64,000 nucleotides of DNA, taken from Microbulbifer sp. MKSA007 (lineage in GTDB: Bacteria > Pseudomonadota > Gammaproteobacteria > Pseudomonadales > Cellvibrionaceae). Made by a program: the position numbers and the translations under genes. Shown here piece by piece: positions 44,323 through 52,436 of the stretch (the stretch's first letter is position 1; every line of letters begins with the position of its first letter). The notes below the pieces were generated by a model. That model did no database searches. It was not told the origin of the DNA and saw nothing but the letters and a program-made list of their open reading frames with translations. The DNA lies in the NCBI GenBank assembly GCA_032615215.1, contig CP128433.1:1819501-1883500 (forward strand). Direction: 5' to 3'.

Positions 44323-45264
44323 ATGAGTGCAGATTGGCAGTTACTGCTGGAGCAGGTAGAAAATAAACTAGGACAAAATGTTGGCGACAGCCGCCGTTTT
44401 TTTCACGGCCGGGGTCGCAGCTATGAGGGGTTGGAGCAGGTCTGCGTCGACAGCTTTTTCCCCGCTTTGTTAGTAACTTTTTTTGAAAAATATGAAGGTG
44501 AAGTAGAGCTGTGTGAAAAACTCTGGCAAATGGCTGAGGCGCGAGGTTATCAAGGAGTTGCTGCACAGCGACGCTATCTCCCTGGGGCACCTTTACAGTG
44601 GCACTTTGGAGAGCCGGTAACAGACCCGGTCGCGCAGCGTGGAAACCTTAAATTCCCCCTCACGTTTGATCGACAAAATGTGGGTTTCTTCCTGGATATT
44701 GAGCCGGGCAGGGCCTGGCTTGAAGAGCAGGTGCGTGCAAGAGCTGGGCAGACGTCGGCAAAAATGCTCAATCTTTTCGCTTTCACCTGTGCCTTTTCTG
44801 CGGTCGCGCGAGCGGCAGGTGATATCGATATTGTAAATGTGGATGTCAATCGCGGTGTTTTAAATCGCGGACGGGAAAATCACGAGGTTAATGGGCTGTC
44901 GCTCAAAGGGGTTCAGTTCCTGCAATTCGATGCACTGCGTCAATTCAAGCGCTTCGACCGTCGCGGCCCCTTTGACCTGGGCATTGTCGACCCGCCGACG
45001 CGACAAAAAGGTCGCTTCGATGTCAGCCAGAATTATGAAAAGTTGCTGAGGCAGCTGCCCGCTTGTCTCGCCGCTGAGGCGGATCTTCTGATGGTGATCA
45101 ACTCGCCCCGGCACAGCGAAGCCCAGTTTAGGGAGTTAATCCTCGGATCTGACAGCGGTTATGAAGTTGTAGCGCGGTTGGAGCAGAACCCGGATTTCCC
45201 TGATCGGGACCCGGATGCTGCCTTAAAAATGCTGCACGTTAAATATCGTCGCCAATCCCGGTAA
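44323..45264 (+). CDS. Class I SAM-dependent methyltransferase (RlmK-like)
   Basis: A 313-residue protein of the Methyltrans_SAM (RlmI/RlmK-like) family: KFPLTFDRQNVGFFLDIEPG, SAM motif NLFAFTCAFSAVARAAG, IVNVDVNRGVLNRGRENHEV and the catalytic DLGIVDPPTRQKGRFDV. Substrate is probably RNA. It starts 3 bp after the NAD-kinase-like gene; exonuclease, pdxB, kinase and methyltransferase form one tight operon. Confidence 0.8.
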   Translation: MSADWQLLLEQVENKLGQNVGDSRRFFHGRGRSYEGLEQVCVDSFFPALLVTFFEKYEGEVELCEKLWQMAEARGYQGVAAQRRYLPGAPLQWHFGEPVTDPVAQRGNLKFPLTFDRQNVGFFLDIEPGRAWLEEQVRARAGQTSAKMLNLFAFTCAFSAVARAAGDIDIVNVDVNRGVLNRGRENHEVNGLSLKGVQFLQFDALRQFKRFDRRGPFDLGIVDPPTRQKGRFDVSQNYEKLLRQLPACLAAEADLLMVINSPRHSEAQFRELILGSDSGYEVVARLEQNPDFPDRDPDAALKMLHVKYRRQSR

Positions 45265-45298
45265 TGGCGATTGCCAATGCCGCGCATTAAGGAGCCTC

Positions 45299-45700
45299 TT
45301 ACAGCGCGGCAAACTCCCGCATCAAGCGCTCCATCAGCGCCTGCAACTGGCCTGATGATCCCTCGCGCACAGCGCTGTTGAGCAACTGGGCGTTGCTCTG
45401 CCCGGACTCAGCTCCGGCATTAATCATTAGCAGGAAACCCTTGTGGGTTAATACTGCATCCTCCATCGCCTCCTGGCGCACTAGCTGGGAAAAGTTGATA
45501 TAGCCACTCTGCTTAAGCCAGGTCATGGACCCCAGGCAGGCTAAATGGCGGGGGGAGTGCAGCCCGTACTCATCCGGTGAGTCGGGGCCGGAAATATCTT
45601 CCACGTAAACGGTTGCCGGTACCGGGAATTGATTAAACATGGCCAGCAGTACCCTGCCGGCATCCCGGTAAAAATCGTGAATATGTAAATCGTCCAGCAT
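45299..45700 (-). CDS. Hypothetical protein coupled to alaA
   Basis: A 133-residue soluble protein with no recognisable catalytic motif. It begins MLDDLHIHDFYRDAGRVLL and has a helical C-terminus. Its ATG overlaps the alaA stop by one base (TGATG), so it is translationally coupled to the aminotransferase. Function unknown. Confidence 0.65.
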   Translation of the reverse strand: MLDDLHIHDFYRDAGRVLLAMFNQFPVPATVYVEDISGPDSPDEYGLHSPRHLACLGSMTWLKQSGYINFSQLVRQEAMEDAVLTHKGFLLMINAGAESGQSNAQLLNSAVREGSSGQLQALMERLMREFAAL

Positions 45701-46914
45701 CAGCAGGAATATCGCTCCAAAAAGTCGCCCAGGCGTTCCATCGCATGCGATAAGTCGTCGGCACGGGGCAGGAAGACAATGCGCAGGTGGTCCGGTGCAT
45801 CCCAGTGGAAGGCACTGCCTTGAGCCAGTAGTATTTTTTCCTGGCGCAGGAAATCCAGCACCAGCTGCTCGTCATTTTCGATCTTATGATGATCCAGATG
45901 CAGCTTGGGAAACAAGTAGATAGCACCGCTAGGTTTGACACAGCTCACACCGGGAATGTCATTGAGCATGCGGTGGGCCATATCTCGCTGTTGGCGCAGG
46001 CGCCCGCCGGGCAGGACCAAATCGTTAATACTCTGGTAGCCACCGAGAGCGGTTTGTACTGCGAACATGGCGGGTACATTGCCGCACAGGCGCATGGAAG
46101 CGAGTATTTCCATCCCTTGGATAAAACCCTTGGCTCGGTGTTTAGTGCCGCTGATAACCATCCAGCCAGAGCGGAAGCCGGCCAGGCGGTAGGACTTGGA
46201 CAGGCCGTTAAAACTCAGGCAGAGCACGTCCGGGGCCAGTTTGGCCATCGGGGTAAATTCCGCATCGTCGTAGAGAATCTTGCTATAAATCTCATCGGCG
46301 AAGATCACCAGGTTGTGACTGCGGGCAACCTCGACAATATCCTCCAGTAGTTCCCGGGGATAAACGGCACCAGTGGGGTTATTGGGATTGATAACTACTA
46401 TGCCCCGGGTTTTTGAGGTGATTTTTGCTTTGATATCCTCAATATCGGGCAGCCATCCGGACTCCTCGTCGCAGCGATAGAGAACCGGCTTGGCGCCGGT
46501 GAGGTTGGTGGCGGCCATCCACAGGGGGTAGTTGGGCATTGGCAACAGCATTTCGTCGCCATTGTTGAGAAGGGCTTGGGTGCTCATGGAGATTAATTCG
46601 GAGACGCCGTTGCCCAGGTAAATATCGTTAATCTCGACGCCCGGGATACCCAGGGTCTGGCACTCTTGCATAATGGCCTTGCGCGCAGCGAAGAGCCCTT
46701 TGGACTCGACGTAGCCCTGCGCCTCAGAGAGATTGTGAATGACGTCTTGGATAATCTCGTCGGGGGCGTTAAAACCGAAGGGGGCAGGGTTGCCAATATT
46801 CAGCTTGAGGATGCGGTGGCCTTCCTCTTCCATGCGCTGGGCCTGCTCCATCACGGGGCCGCGAATTTCGTAGCAGACGCCGTGCAGTTTTTCTGATTTA
46901 TTGATGTCCTTCAT
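45700..46914 (-). CDS. alaA: Alanine-type PLP aminotransferase (AlaA-like)
   Basis: A 404-residue fold-type I aminotransferase: GHRILKLNIGNPAPFGFNAP, VINPNNPTGAVYPRELLEDI, VIFADEIYSKILYDD and the PLP Lys in LSFNGLSKSYRLAGFRSGWM. The RMEEEGHRILKLNIGNPA start is diagnostic of AlaA-type glutamate-pyruvate aminotransferases. It is followed by the coupled hypothetical gene. Confidence 0.9.
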   Translation of the reverse strand: MKDINKSEKLHGVCYEIRGPVMEQAQRMEEEGHRILKLNIGNPAPFGFNAPDEIIQDVIHNLSEAQGYVESKGLFAARKAIMQECQTLGIPGVEINDIYLGNGVSELISMSTQALLNNGDEMLLPMPNYPLWMAATNLTGAKPVLYRCDEESGWLPDIEDIKAKITSKTRGIVVINPNNPTGAVYPRELLEDIVEVARSHNLVIFADEIYSKILYDDAEFTPMAKLAPDVLCLSFNGLSKSYRLAGFRSGWMVISGTKHRAKGFIQGMEILASMRLCGNVPAMFAVQTALGGYQSINDLVLPGGRLRQQRDMAHRMLNDIPGVSCVKPSGAIYLFPKLHLDHHKIENDEQLVLDFLRQEKILLAQGSAFHWDAPDHLRIVFLPRADDLSHAMERLGDFLERYSC

Positions 46915-47100
46915 GGTGACCTGGAAGCTCTATTGCAGAGCAGGAGCGGCCCAGGGCCGCGAGTTCAGTGCGCGAAAACCGGGTAATGTCCACCAGCGGT
47001 AGGTACCACTCCTGCGGGAAACCGGGAACCGATACATATAGGCATTGCGACAAGGCGGCGCCTGAACGGAAACCCCAATTGATTACGGAAACACTAGAGT

Positions 47101-47517
47101 ATGTCAAAACAGATGGATGAGAACTACTGGCGGGATAAGCTTACAGATGAGGAGTTTGAGGTCTGCCGGGAAGGTGGGACAGAGGCGCCGTTTAGCGGCG
47201 AATATTGGGATGTTTTTGACGATGGCGTCTATCGTTGTCGTTGCTGTGGCGAGGTTTTATTCGGCTCGCAGTCAAAATTTGAGGGCGGTTGTGGTTGGCC
47301 CAGCTTTGATGCAGAGCATTATGAAGGTGCGGTGAAGGAGCTGCCTGACAGCAGCTACGGTATGCAGCGTGTAGAGATTCGCTGCAGTAAGTGCGATGCC
47401 CATCTCGGCCATGTATTCGACGATGGCCCCACCGATACGGGACTTCGCTACTGTGTGAACTCTCTATCGGTGAAGCTGGACCAGGGCAGTGATGAAACGG
47501 AGGATGACACTGAGTGA
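47101..47517 (+). CDS. msrB: Peptide-methionine (R)-S-oxide reductase MsrB
   Basis: A 138-residue MsrB with the zinc Cys pairs CRCCGE and CSKCDAHLG, GCGWPSFDAEH, and the catalytic Cys in RYCVNSLSVKL. It reduces methionine-R-sulfoxide. It overlaps the DUF1499 gene by 4 bp. Confidence 0.95.
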   Translation: MSKQMDENYWRDKLTDEEFEVCREGGTEAPFSGEYWDVFDDGVYRCRCCGEVLFGSQSKFEGGCGWPSFDAEHYEGAVKELPDSSYGMQRVEIRCSKCDAHLGHVFDDGPTDTGLRYCVNSLSVKLDQGSDETEDDTE

Positions 47518-48290
47518 CGGAATCACACTGGAGTAATTGGCTATTGCGGGTGCAGTGGATTCTGTTACTGCTGATCGTCCTTGCGGCTGCCGCCTTGCGT
47601 TACGGGTTGCTGCACTTCTCTGTGGTTTTCAAAATATTTGTGTTTTCTGGCGGTGCAGCCTTGGCAATTGCATTACTGAGCCTGTTTGTTTTTGTCTGGG
47701 GAGTGAGCAAGAGCAAGCCGTTGGTGCGCAGCAATGCTCTGTGGGCGGCGTTGCTCGGACTGCTGCCGGTGGCAATACCTCTGGTAACCGTAGGCAAGGG
47801 CAACTTCGATGTGCCAAGAATTCACGACATCAGTACCGATACCCGCAATCCCCCCCAGTATCAAGAGGTATTGAAGTTGCGCCAGAAAGGCGATAACAGT
47901 GCCGAATACGGTGGAGAGAAGGTGGCCGAATTGCAGCGGGAGGCGGATATATATGCCGATATAATGCCGTTGCACGTGGACTTCCCGATAGCTCGTACCA
48001 CTGAGATCGCTGCTGAAGTGGCCGAAGACCTGGGCTGGAAAGTGGTTTCCTATGAGCCTCAGCGGGGCCACCTGGAGGCTGTAGCGAAAACACCGATCCT
48101 CGGTTTTACGGACGATATCGTTGTACGGGTCAGCGCTGACGTGGGTGGTGGCTCCAAAGTCGATGTGCGTTCCAGCTCCCGAGTCGGGGTCAGTGACTTG
48201 GGTACCAATGCGAAGCGTATCCGCCAATTTCTGGAAGAGTTGCACCTGCACGCACTGGTGCTCGAGGGAACCGGCACAGAGCGGTACTAG
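47514..48290 (+). CDS. DUF1499 family membrane protein
   Basis: A 258-residue protein with three N-terminal membrane segments (about residues 10-32, 40-62 and 75-93) and a soluble DUF1499 domain (about 105-255): PRIHDISTDTRNPPQYQEVL, GFTDDIVVRVSADVGGGSKV, RSSSRVGVSDLGTNAKRIR. Function unknown. It is translated from GTG 47514, coupled to msrB. Confidence 0.85.
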   Translation: MTESHWSNWLLRVQWILLLLIVLAAAALRYGLLHFSVVFKIFVFSGGAALAIALLSLFVFVWGVSKSKPLVRSNALWAALLGLLPVAIPLVTVGKGNFDVPRIHDISTDTRNPPQYQEVLKLRQKGDNSAEYGGEKVAELQREADIYADIMPLHVDFPIARTTEIAAEVAEDLGWKVVSYEPQRGHLEAVAKTPILGFTDDIVVRVSADVGGGSKVDVRSSSRVGVSDLGTNAKRIRQFLEELHLHALVLEGTGTERY

Positions 48291-48357
48291 AATGCACTCC
48301 AGAAATGGCTGGGTTTTGTAAGTGTCTGACAACAAAAGAAAAAAATCAAAAAGAGTG

Positions 48358-48386
48358 TTGACAGGTTTAGCGGTGATCCATAGAAT
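48358..48386 (+). promoter_or_regulatory. Sigma70 promoter of the tRNA-Glu/Gly array
   Basis: Consensus TTGACA (48358-48363), a 17-bp spacer and TAGAAT (48381-48386), followed by a GC-rich GCGCCCC discriminator typical of stringently controlled stable-RNA promoters. It is about 60 bp before the first tRNA. Confidence 0.8.
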
Positions 48387-48448
48387 GCGCCCCACTTCTG
48401 ACGCAGGGCTACACTCAAAGGTGGAGCGAAACGACAGAAGGTTTCTGG

Positions 48449-48524
48449 GTCCCCATCGTCTAGAGGCCTAGGACACCGCCCTTTCACGGCGGTAACAGGG
48501 GTTCGACTCCCCTTGGGGATGCCA
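48449..48524 (+). tRNA. tRNA-Glu (anticodon TTC), copy 1
   Basis: A 76-nt cloverleaf with CCA encoded. The anticodon loop is CTTTCAC with TTC, the T arm contains GGTTCGACTCC, and the acceptor is GTCCCCA/TGGGGAT with a terminal G-U pair. Only 1 bp separates it from tRNA-Gly copy 1. Confidence 0.95.
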
Positions 48525-48525
48525 C

Positions 48526-48601
48526 GCGGGAATAGCTCAGTTGGTAGAGCGCAACCTTGCCAAGGTTGAGGTCGCCGGTTCGAACCCGGTTTCCCGCTCC
48601 A
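48526..48601 (+). tRNA. tRNA-Gly (anticodon GCC), copy 1
   Basis: A 76-nt cloverleaf with encoded CCA. The anticodon loop is TTGCCAA, the D arm AGCTCAGTTGGTAGAGC, and the T arm GGTTCGAACCC. Confidence 0.95.
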
Positions 48602-48719
48602 ATTTTCCGCTTTGCGAGATGATCTCTAGTCAACTCGGAAAGCACGCCACCGAGAAATCAGTGGTATTGCCATGGACAGCATGGCAGCACCGGATCGAAA
48701 GGTCGAAGTGCAAGTTTCT

Positions 48720-48795
48720 GTCCCCATCGTCTAGAGGCCTAGGACACCGCCCTTTCACGGCGGTAACAGGGGTTCGACTCCCCTTGGGGATGCCA
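48720..48795 (+). tRNA. tRNA-Glu (TTC), copy 2
   Basis: Identical in sequence to copy 1, with CCA encoded. Confidence 0.95.
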
Positions 48796-48799
48796 ATAC

Positions 48800-48824
48800 G
48801 ACCCGGTAGCAATGCTACCAGGTC
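48800..48824 (+). repeat. Intercistronic hairpin, unit 1 (one mismatch)
   Basis: GACCCGGTAGC, loop AAT, GCTACCAGGTC lies between Glu copy 2 and Gly copy 2. The same hairpin recurs at 49103-49127, where it is perfect, and at 49406-49430. Confidence 0.7.
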
Positions 48825-48828
48825 AATT

Positions 48829-48904
48829 GCGGGAATAGCTCAGTTGGTAGAGCGCAACCTTGCCAAGGTTGAGGTCGCCGGTTCGAACCCGGTTTCCCGC
48901 TCCA
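48829..48904 (+). tRNA. tRNA-Gly (GCC), copy 2
   Basis: Identical to copy 1, CCA encoded. Confidence 0.95.
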
Positions 48905-49022
48905 ATTTTCTGCTTTGCGAGATGATCTCTAGTCAACTTGGAAAGCACGCCACCGAGAAATCAGTGGCATTGCCATGGACAGCATGGCAGCACCGGATCG
49001 AAAGGTCGAAGTGCAAGTTTCT

Positions 49023-49098
49023 GTCCCCATCGTCTAGAGGCCTAGGACACCGCCCTTTCACGGCGGTAACAGGGGTTCGACTCCCCTTGGGGATGCCA
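49023..49098 (+). tRNA. tRNA-Glu (TTC), copy 3
   Basis: Identical to copy 1, CCA encoded. Confidence 0.95.
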
Positions 49099-49131
49099 AT
49101 ACGACCCGGTAGCAATGCTACCGGGTCAATT

Positions 49132-49207
49132 GCGGGAATAGCTCAGTTGGTAGAGCGCAACCTTGCCAAGGTTGAGGTCGCCGGTTCGAACCCGGTTTCC
49201 CGCTCCA
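49132..49207 (+). tRNA. tRNA-Gly (GCC), copy 3
   Basis: Identical to copy 1, CCA encoded. Confidence 0.95.
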
Positions 49208-49325
49208 ATTTTCTGCTTTGCGAGATGATCTCTAGTCAACTCGGAAAGCACGCCACCGAGAAATCAGTGGCATTGCCATGGACAGCATGGCAGCACCGGA
49301 TCGAAAGGTCGAAGTGCAAGTTTCT

Positions 49326-49401
49326 GTCCCCATCGTCTAGAGGCCTAGGACACCGCCCTTTCACGGCGGTAACAGGGGTTCGACTCCCCTTGGGGATGCC
49401 A
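49326..49401 (+). tRNA. tRNA-Glu (TTC), copy 4
   Basis: Identical to copy 1, CCA encoded. Confidence 0.95.
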
Positions 49402-49434
49402 ATACGACCCGGTAGCAATGCTACCAGGTCAATT

Positions 49435-49510
49435 GCGGGAATAGCTCAGTTGGTAGAGCGCAACCTTGCCAAGGTTGAGGTCGCCGGTTCGAACCCGGTT
49501 TCCCGCTCCA
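49435..49510 (+). tRNA. tRNA-Gly (GCC), copy 4
   Basis: Identical to copy 1, CCA encoded; last gene of the array. Confidence 0.95.
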
Positions 49511-49515
49511 AAAAT

Positions 49516-49543
49516 AAAAAGCCGCTCAATCGAGCGGCTTTTT
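49516..49543 (+). terminator. Rho-independent terminator of the tRNA array
   Basis: AAAAA-GCCGCTC-AATC-GAGCGGC-TTTTT, 5 bp after the last tRNA. Confidence 0.95.
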
Positions 49544-49713
49544 GTTTTTCCGATATAGTAATTCTTATCTTCTGCACGGTTACTTTTGCCCGGGACTCCT
49601 GCAAGTTCCGGTTCATCCCACCAAGTGACGTGTATGAAAAACCCTAGCTCCCCTCAGGTTGAAATTATTCGGGCAAGCGCGTTGAATAACGCTCCCCACT
49701 ATAGGAGTGCAAG

Positions 49714-50649
49714 ATGAGCGCTGCGCTATCGATCCATAACTTACAGAAAACCTACGACAATGGTTTCCAGGCCCTGAAAGGCATCAGTTTTGACGTGCAG
49801 CCGGGAGACTTCTTTGCGCTGCTGGGTCCCAATGGGGCGGGGAAGTCCACCACCATCGGTATCATCTGTTCCCTGGTGCGCAAAAGCGGTGGTTCAGTGT
49901 CGATTTTTGGTGAGGATATCGATGTCGATTTTGCTGCGGCCAAGCGCCTGTTAGGTGTTGTGCCACAAGAATTTAACTTCAGCCAGTTTGAGAAAGTGTT
50001 CGACATTGTCGTTACCCAGGGCGGTTTTTACGGTATGCCGCGCAAACTGGCTGAAGAACGCACTGAGAAATACCTGAAGCAGTTGGGCCTGTGGGATAAG
50101 CGCGCTACCCAGGCGCGCATGCTCTCCGGTGGTATGAAACGCAGATTGATGATTGCCCGCGCGCTGATTCACGAGCCGAAATTACTGATTCTGGATGAAC
50201 CCACAGCCGGAGTGGATATAGAACTGCGGCGTTCCATGTGGAGTTTCCTGGAAAAAATAAACCAGCAGGGCACCACAATTATTCTCACCACCCACTATCT
50301 GGAGGAAGCCGAGAGCCTCTGTCGCAATATAGCGATTATCGACAAGGGCGCTATTGTCGAGAATACTTCGATAAAGTCACTGCTGAAAACCCTGAACCGG
50401 GAAACCTTTATCCTGGATTGCGCAGAATTTCTCACTGAGTGCCCGGACTTGTCCGGTTATGAAGGGCGTTTGCGGGACAATCACTCACTGGAAGTCACTA
50501 TTGAAAAGGGACAATCTCTGACCGAGGTATTTGCGTCATTGCAGCGGCAGGGCATCACAGTCACCAGTATGCGCAATCGCGCCAATCGCTTGGAGGAGTT
50601 GTTCCTGTCCATGTTGTCGGAAGAAAAAATGTCGGGGCTAGAAGAGTGA
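49714..50649 (+). CDS. ABC transporter ATP-binding protein (YadG-like)
   Basis: A 311-residue ABC-2-type ATPase with Walker A GPNGAGKSTTIG, signature LSGGMKRRLM, Walker B LLILDEPTAGVD, and switch His in LTTHYLEEAE. It matches the YadG/YhiH group, which pairs with the YadH permease encoded immediately downstream (4-bp overlap). Substrate unknown. Confidence 0.9.
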   Translation: MSAALSIHNLQKTYDNGFQALKGISFDVQPGDFFALLGPNGAGKSTTIGIICSLVRKSGGSVSIFGEDIDVDFAAAKRLLGVVPQEFNFSQFEKVFDIVVTQGGFYGMPRKLAEERTEKYLKQLGLWDKRATQARMLSGGMKRRLMIARALIHEPKLLILDEPTAGVDIELRRSMWSFLEKINQQGTTIILTTHYLEEAESLCRNIAIIDKGAIVENTSIKSLLKTLNRETFILDCAEFLTECPDLSGYEGRLRDNHSLEVTIEKGQSLTEVFASLQRQGITVTSMRNRANRLEELFLSMLSEEKMSGLEE

Positions 50650-51419
50650 AGGGCAGATTAATCTGGATATCATTCAGCACTATTTACCGTCGGGAAGTCC
50701 GGCGCTTTATGCGTATATGGCCGCAGACCCTGGTGCCGCCGGTAATCACTATGTCACTGTACTTTGTGATCTTTGGCTCCCTGATTGGTCGGCGAATTGG
50801 TGATATGGGGGGCTATCCGTATATCGAGTTTGTTGTGCCGGGTTTGATCATGATGTCGGTGATTACCAACTCCTACGCCAACGTAGTTTCGTCTTTTTAC
50901 AGCGCTAAATTTCAGCGCAGTGTGGAGGAGCTTCTGGTCTCGCCAACGCCGAATTGGGTGATTATGGCGGGCTATGTACTCGGTGGCGTGTCACGGGGAT
51001 TAATGGTGGGGTTGATAGTGACTCTCGTAGCGATGTTTTTTACCTCACTGACGGTAGAGCACATCTTTGTCACGGTAGCGATTGTATTTTTGACGGCGGT
51101 GCTGTTTTCCCTGGCTGGGTTTATCAATGCTATTTTTGCCAATAGTTTTGATGCTATCTCTATTATTCCGACCTTTGTATTAACTCCCCTCACATACCTG
51201 GGAGGCGTGTTTTACTCTATCGACCTGCTGTCGCCTTTTTGGCAGGGGTTGTCGAAATTGAACCCCATTCTTTATATGGTGAACTCCTTCCGTTACGGCA
51301 TTTTGGGTGTTTCCGATATTAATGTTGCCGGGGCATTTTTTGGCGTCCTGGTATTTATTACGCTTTTGGCATCCTGGGCCATTTATCTGATGAGCCACGG
51401 TAAGCGACTGAGACATTGA
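50646..51419 (+). CDS. ABC-2 type permease (YadH-like)
   Basis: A 257-residue permease with six hydrophobic segments and the ABC-2 motif region EFVVPGLIMMSVITNSYANV, EELLVSPTPNWVIMAGYVLG and LTPLTYLGGVFYSIDLL. It starts with GTG inside the ATPase stop. Together they form a complete exporter, whose cargo in E. coli relatives is unassigned. Confidence 0.9.
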   Translation: MKGRLIWISFSTIYRREVRRFMRIWPQTLVPPVITMSLYFVIFGSLIGRRIGDMGGYPYIEFVVPGLIMMSVITNSYANVVSSFYSAKFQRSVEELLVSPTPNWVIMAGYVLGGVSRGLMVGLIVTLVAMFFTSLTVEHIFVTVAIVFLTAVLFSLAGFINAIFANSFDAISIIPTFVLTPLTYLGGVFYSIDLLSPFWQGLSKLNPILYMVNSFRYGILGVSDINVAGAFFGVLVFITLLASWAIYLMSHGKRLRH

Positions 51420-51426
51420 GAAATTT

Positions 51427-52257
51427 ATGACAAGAGAAGACTGGCAAAACCTCCCCCTGGGGCAGGAGACCACCTACGAATCCACTTACAACCCCGAGTT
51501 GCTCCATCCAATTCAGCGCTCAGTATCCCGAGCCCAGTTGGGGCTTTCTGCCGGCGCAATGCCTTTCTTTGGAGAGGACGAATGGTGGGGTTTTGAGCTT
51601 TCCTGGCTGAACCCCAGGGGCAAACCACAGGTGGCGGTGGCTCGTTTTAGTTTTCCTGCGGAAAGCCCCTGCATGGTGGAGTCAAAATCCTTCAAGTTGT
51701 ATTTAAACTCTTTCAACCAGAGCAAGTTTGAATCCTGGAGATTGGTACAGGATGCCCTGGTGCGGGATCTCTCTGCAGCGGCGGGGGCAAATGTCGGCGT
51801 TACCCTGATGGATGTGGAAGATGCAGCGCTGGCAGTTGAGAAGCCAGAGGGCTACTGTCTGGATCATCTCGATATAGAAGTGAATAATTACGAACCGGAC
51901 CCCGCACTCCTCGCCCTCGAAGGCGGTGAGGAAGATGTGAGTGAGGTTCTTTATAGCCACTTGCTGCGCAGTAATTGTCCGGTAACGGGACAACCAGATT
52001 GGGCGACAGTGGTTGTGGACTATAAAGGACCGGCACTAAAGCGAGAGGCACTGTTGGCTTATATTGTCTCCTTCCGCGAACACCAGGATTTTCACGAGCA
52101 CTGTGTCGAGCGTATCTTTTGCGACTTGCAACAGCTGGCGGAATTTACCGAGTTAACTGTATGTGCCCGCTATACCCGCCGTGGCGGCTTGGATATTAAT
52201 CCGCTGAGATCGACTCGCATTGAGAAACGTATGCCTTCGCGTTTTGCCCGTCAGTAA
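51427..52257 (+). CDS. queF: NADPH-dependent 7-cyano-7-deazaguanine reductase QueF
   Basis: A 276-residue long-form QueF: PLGQETTYESTYNPELLHPI, the NADPH motif ESKSFKLYLNSFNQ, catalytic Cys in LRSNCPVTGQPDWATV and HEHCVERIFCDL. It reduces preQ0 to preQ1 in queuosine synthesis. The bimodular length is typical of gammaproteobacteria. It begins 7 bp after the ABC permease. Confidence 0.95.
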   Translation: MTREDWQNLPLGQETTYESTYNPELLHPIQRSVSRAQLGLSAGAMPFFGEDEWWGFELSWLNPRGKPQVAVARFSFPAESPCMVESKSFKLYLNSFNQSKFESWRLVQDALVRDLSAAAGANVGVTLMDVEDAALAVEKPEGYCLDHLDIEVNNYEPDPALLALEGGEEDVSEVLYSHLLRSNCPVTGQPDWATVVVDYKGPALKREALLAYIVSFREHQDFHEHCVERIFCDLQQLAEFTELTVCARYTRRGGLDINPLRSTRIEKRMPSRFARQ

Positions 52258-52436
52258 TTTCCTTTCTTAAGTGCCACCGGAGTCCCCGGTGGTACGGTCC
52301 TTCAATTTCAATCTTTGCTTGGTGCCGGCCTGGGTTGGCGCTGCGGACTCTTAAGCTACGCTTTCCAGATAGGCCGGGGAAACCGACAGTGTAGTTGTGT
52401 TGGCCGCCCCACAGGAGGTGGAGTTGAGGCTGACAG

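Larger units (their letters stand above)
48602..49510 (+). repeat. Tandem array of three near-identical 303-bp units carrying tRNA-Glu and tRNA-Gly
   Basis: After the first Glu-Gly pair, three further Glu-Gly pairs follow at an exact 303-bp period. Each unit has a structured 118-bp Gly-to-Glu spacer, tRNA-Glu, a 33-bp Glu-to-Gly spacer, then tRNA-Gly. Only a few bases differ between units. The first pair differs in having a 1-bp Glu-Gly spacer. Confidence 0.9.

Noticed and set aside
48449..49510. Regular repeats resembling a CRISPR array
   Set aside because: The period is 303 bp and the repeats are tRNA genes with conserved spacers; no short repeat/variable spacer pattern and no cas genes.
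48541..49647. A 368-codon open frame across the tRNA array
   Set aside because: It is the translation of tRNA genes and spacers (AQLVERNLAKVEVAGSNPVS-type peptide), a well-known false protein that arises from tRNA sequence.
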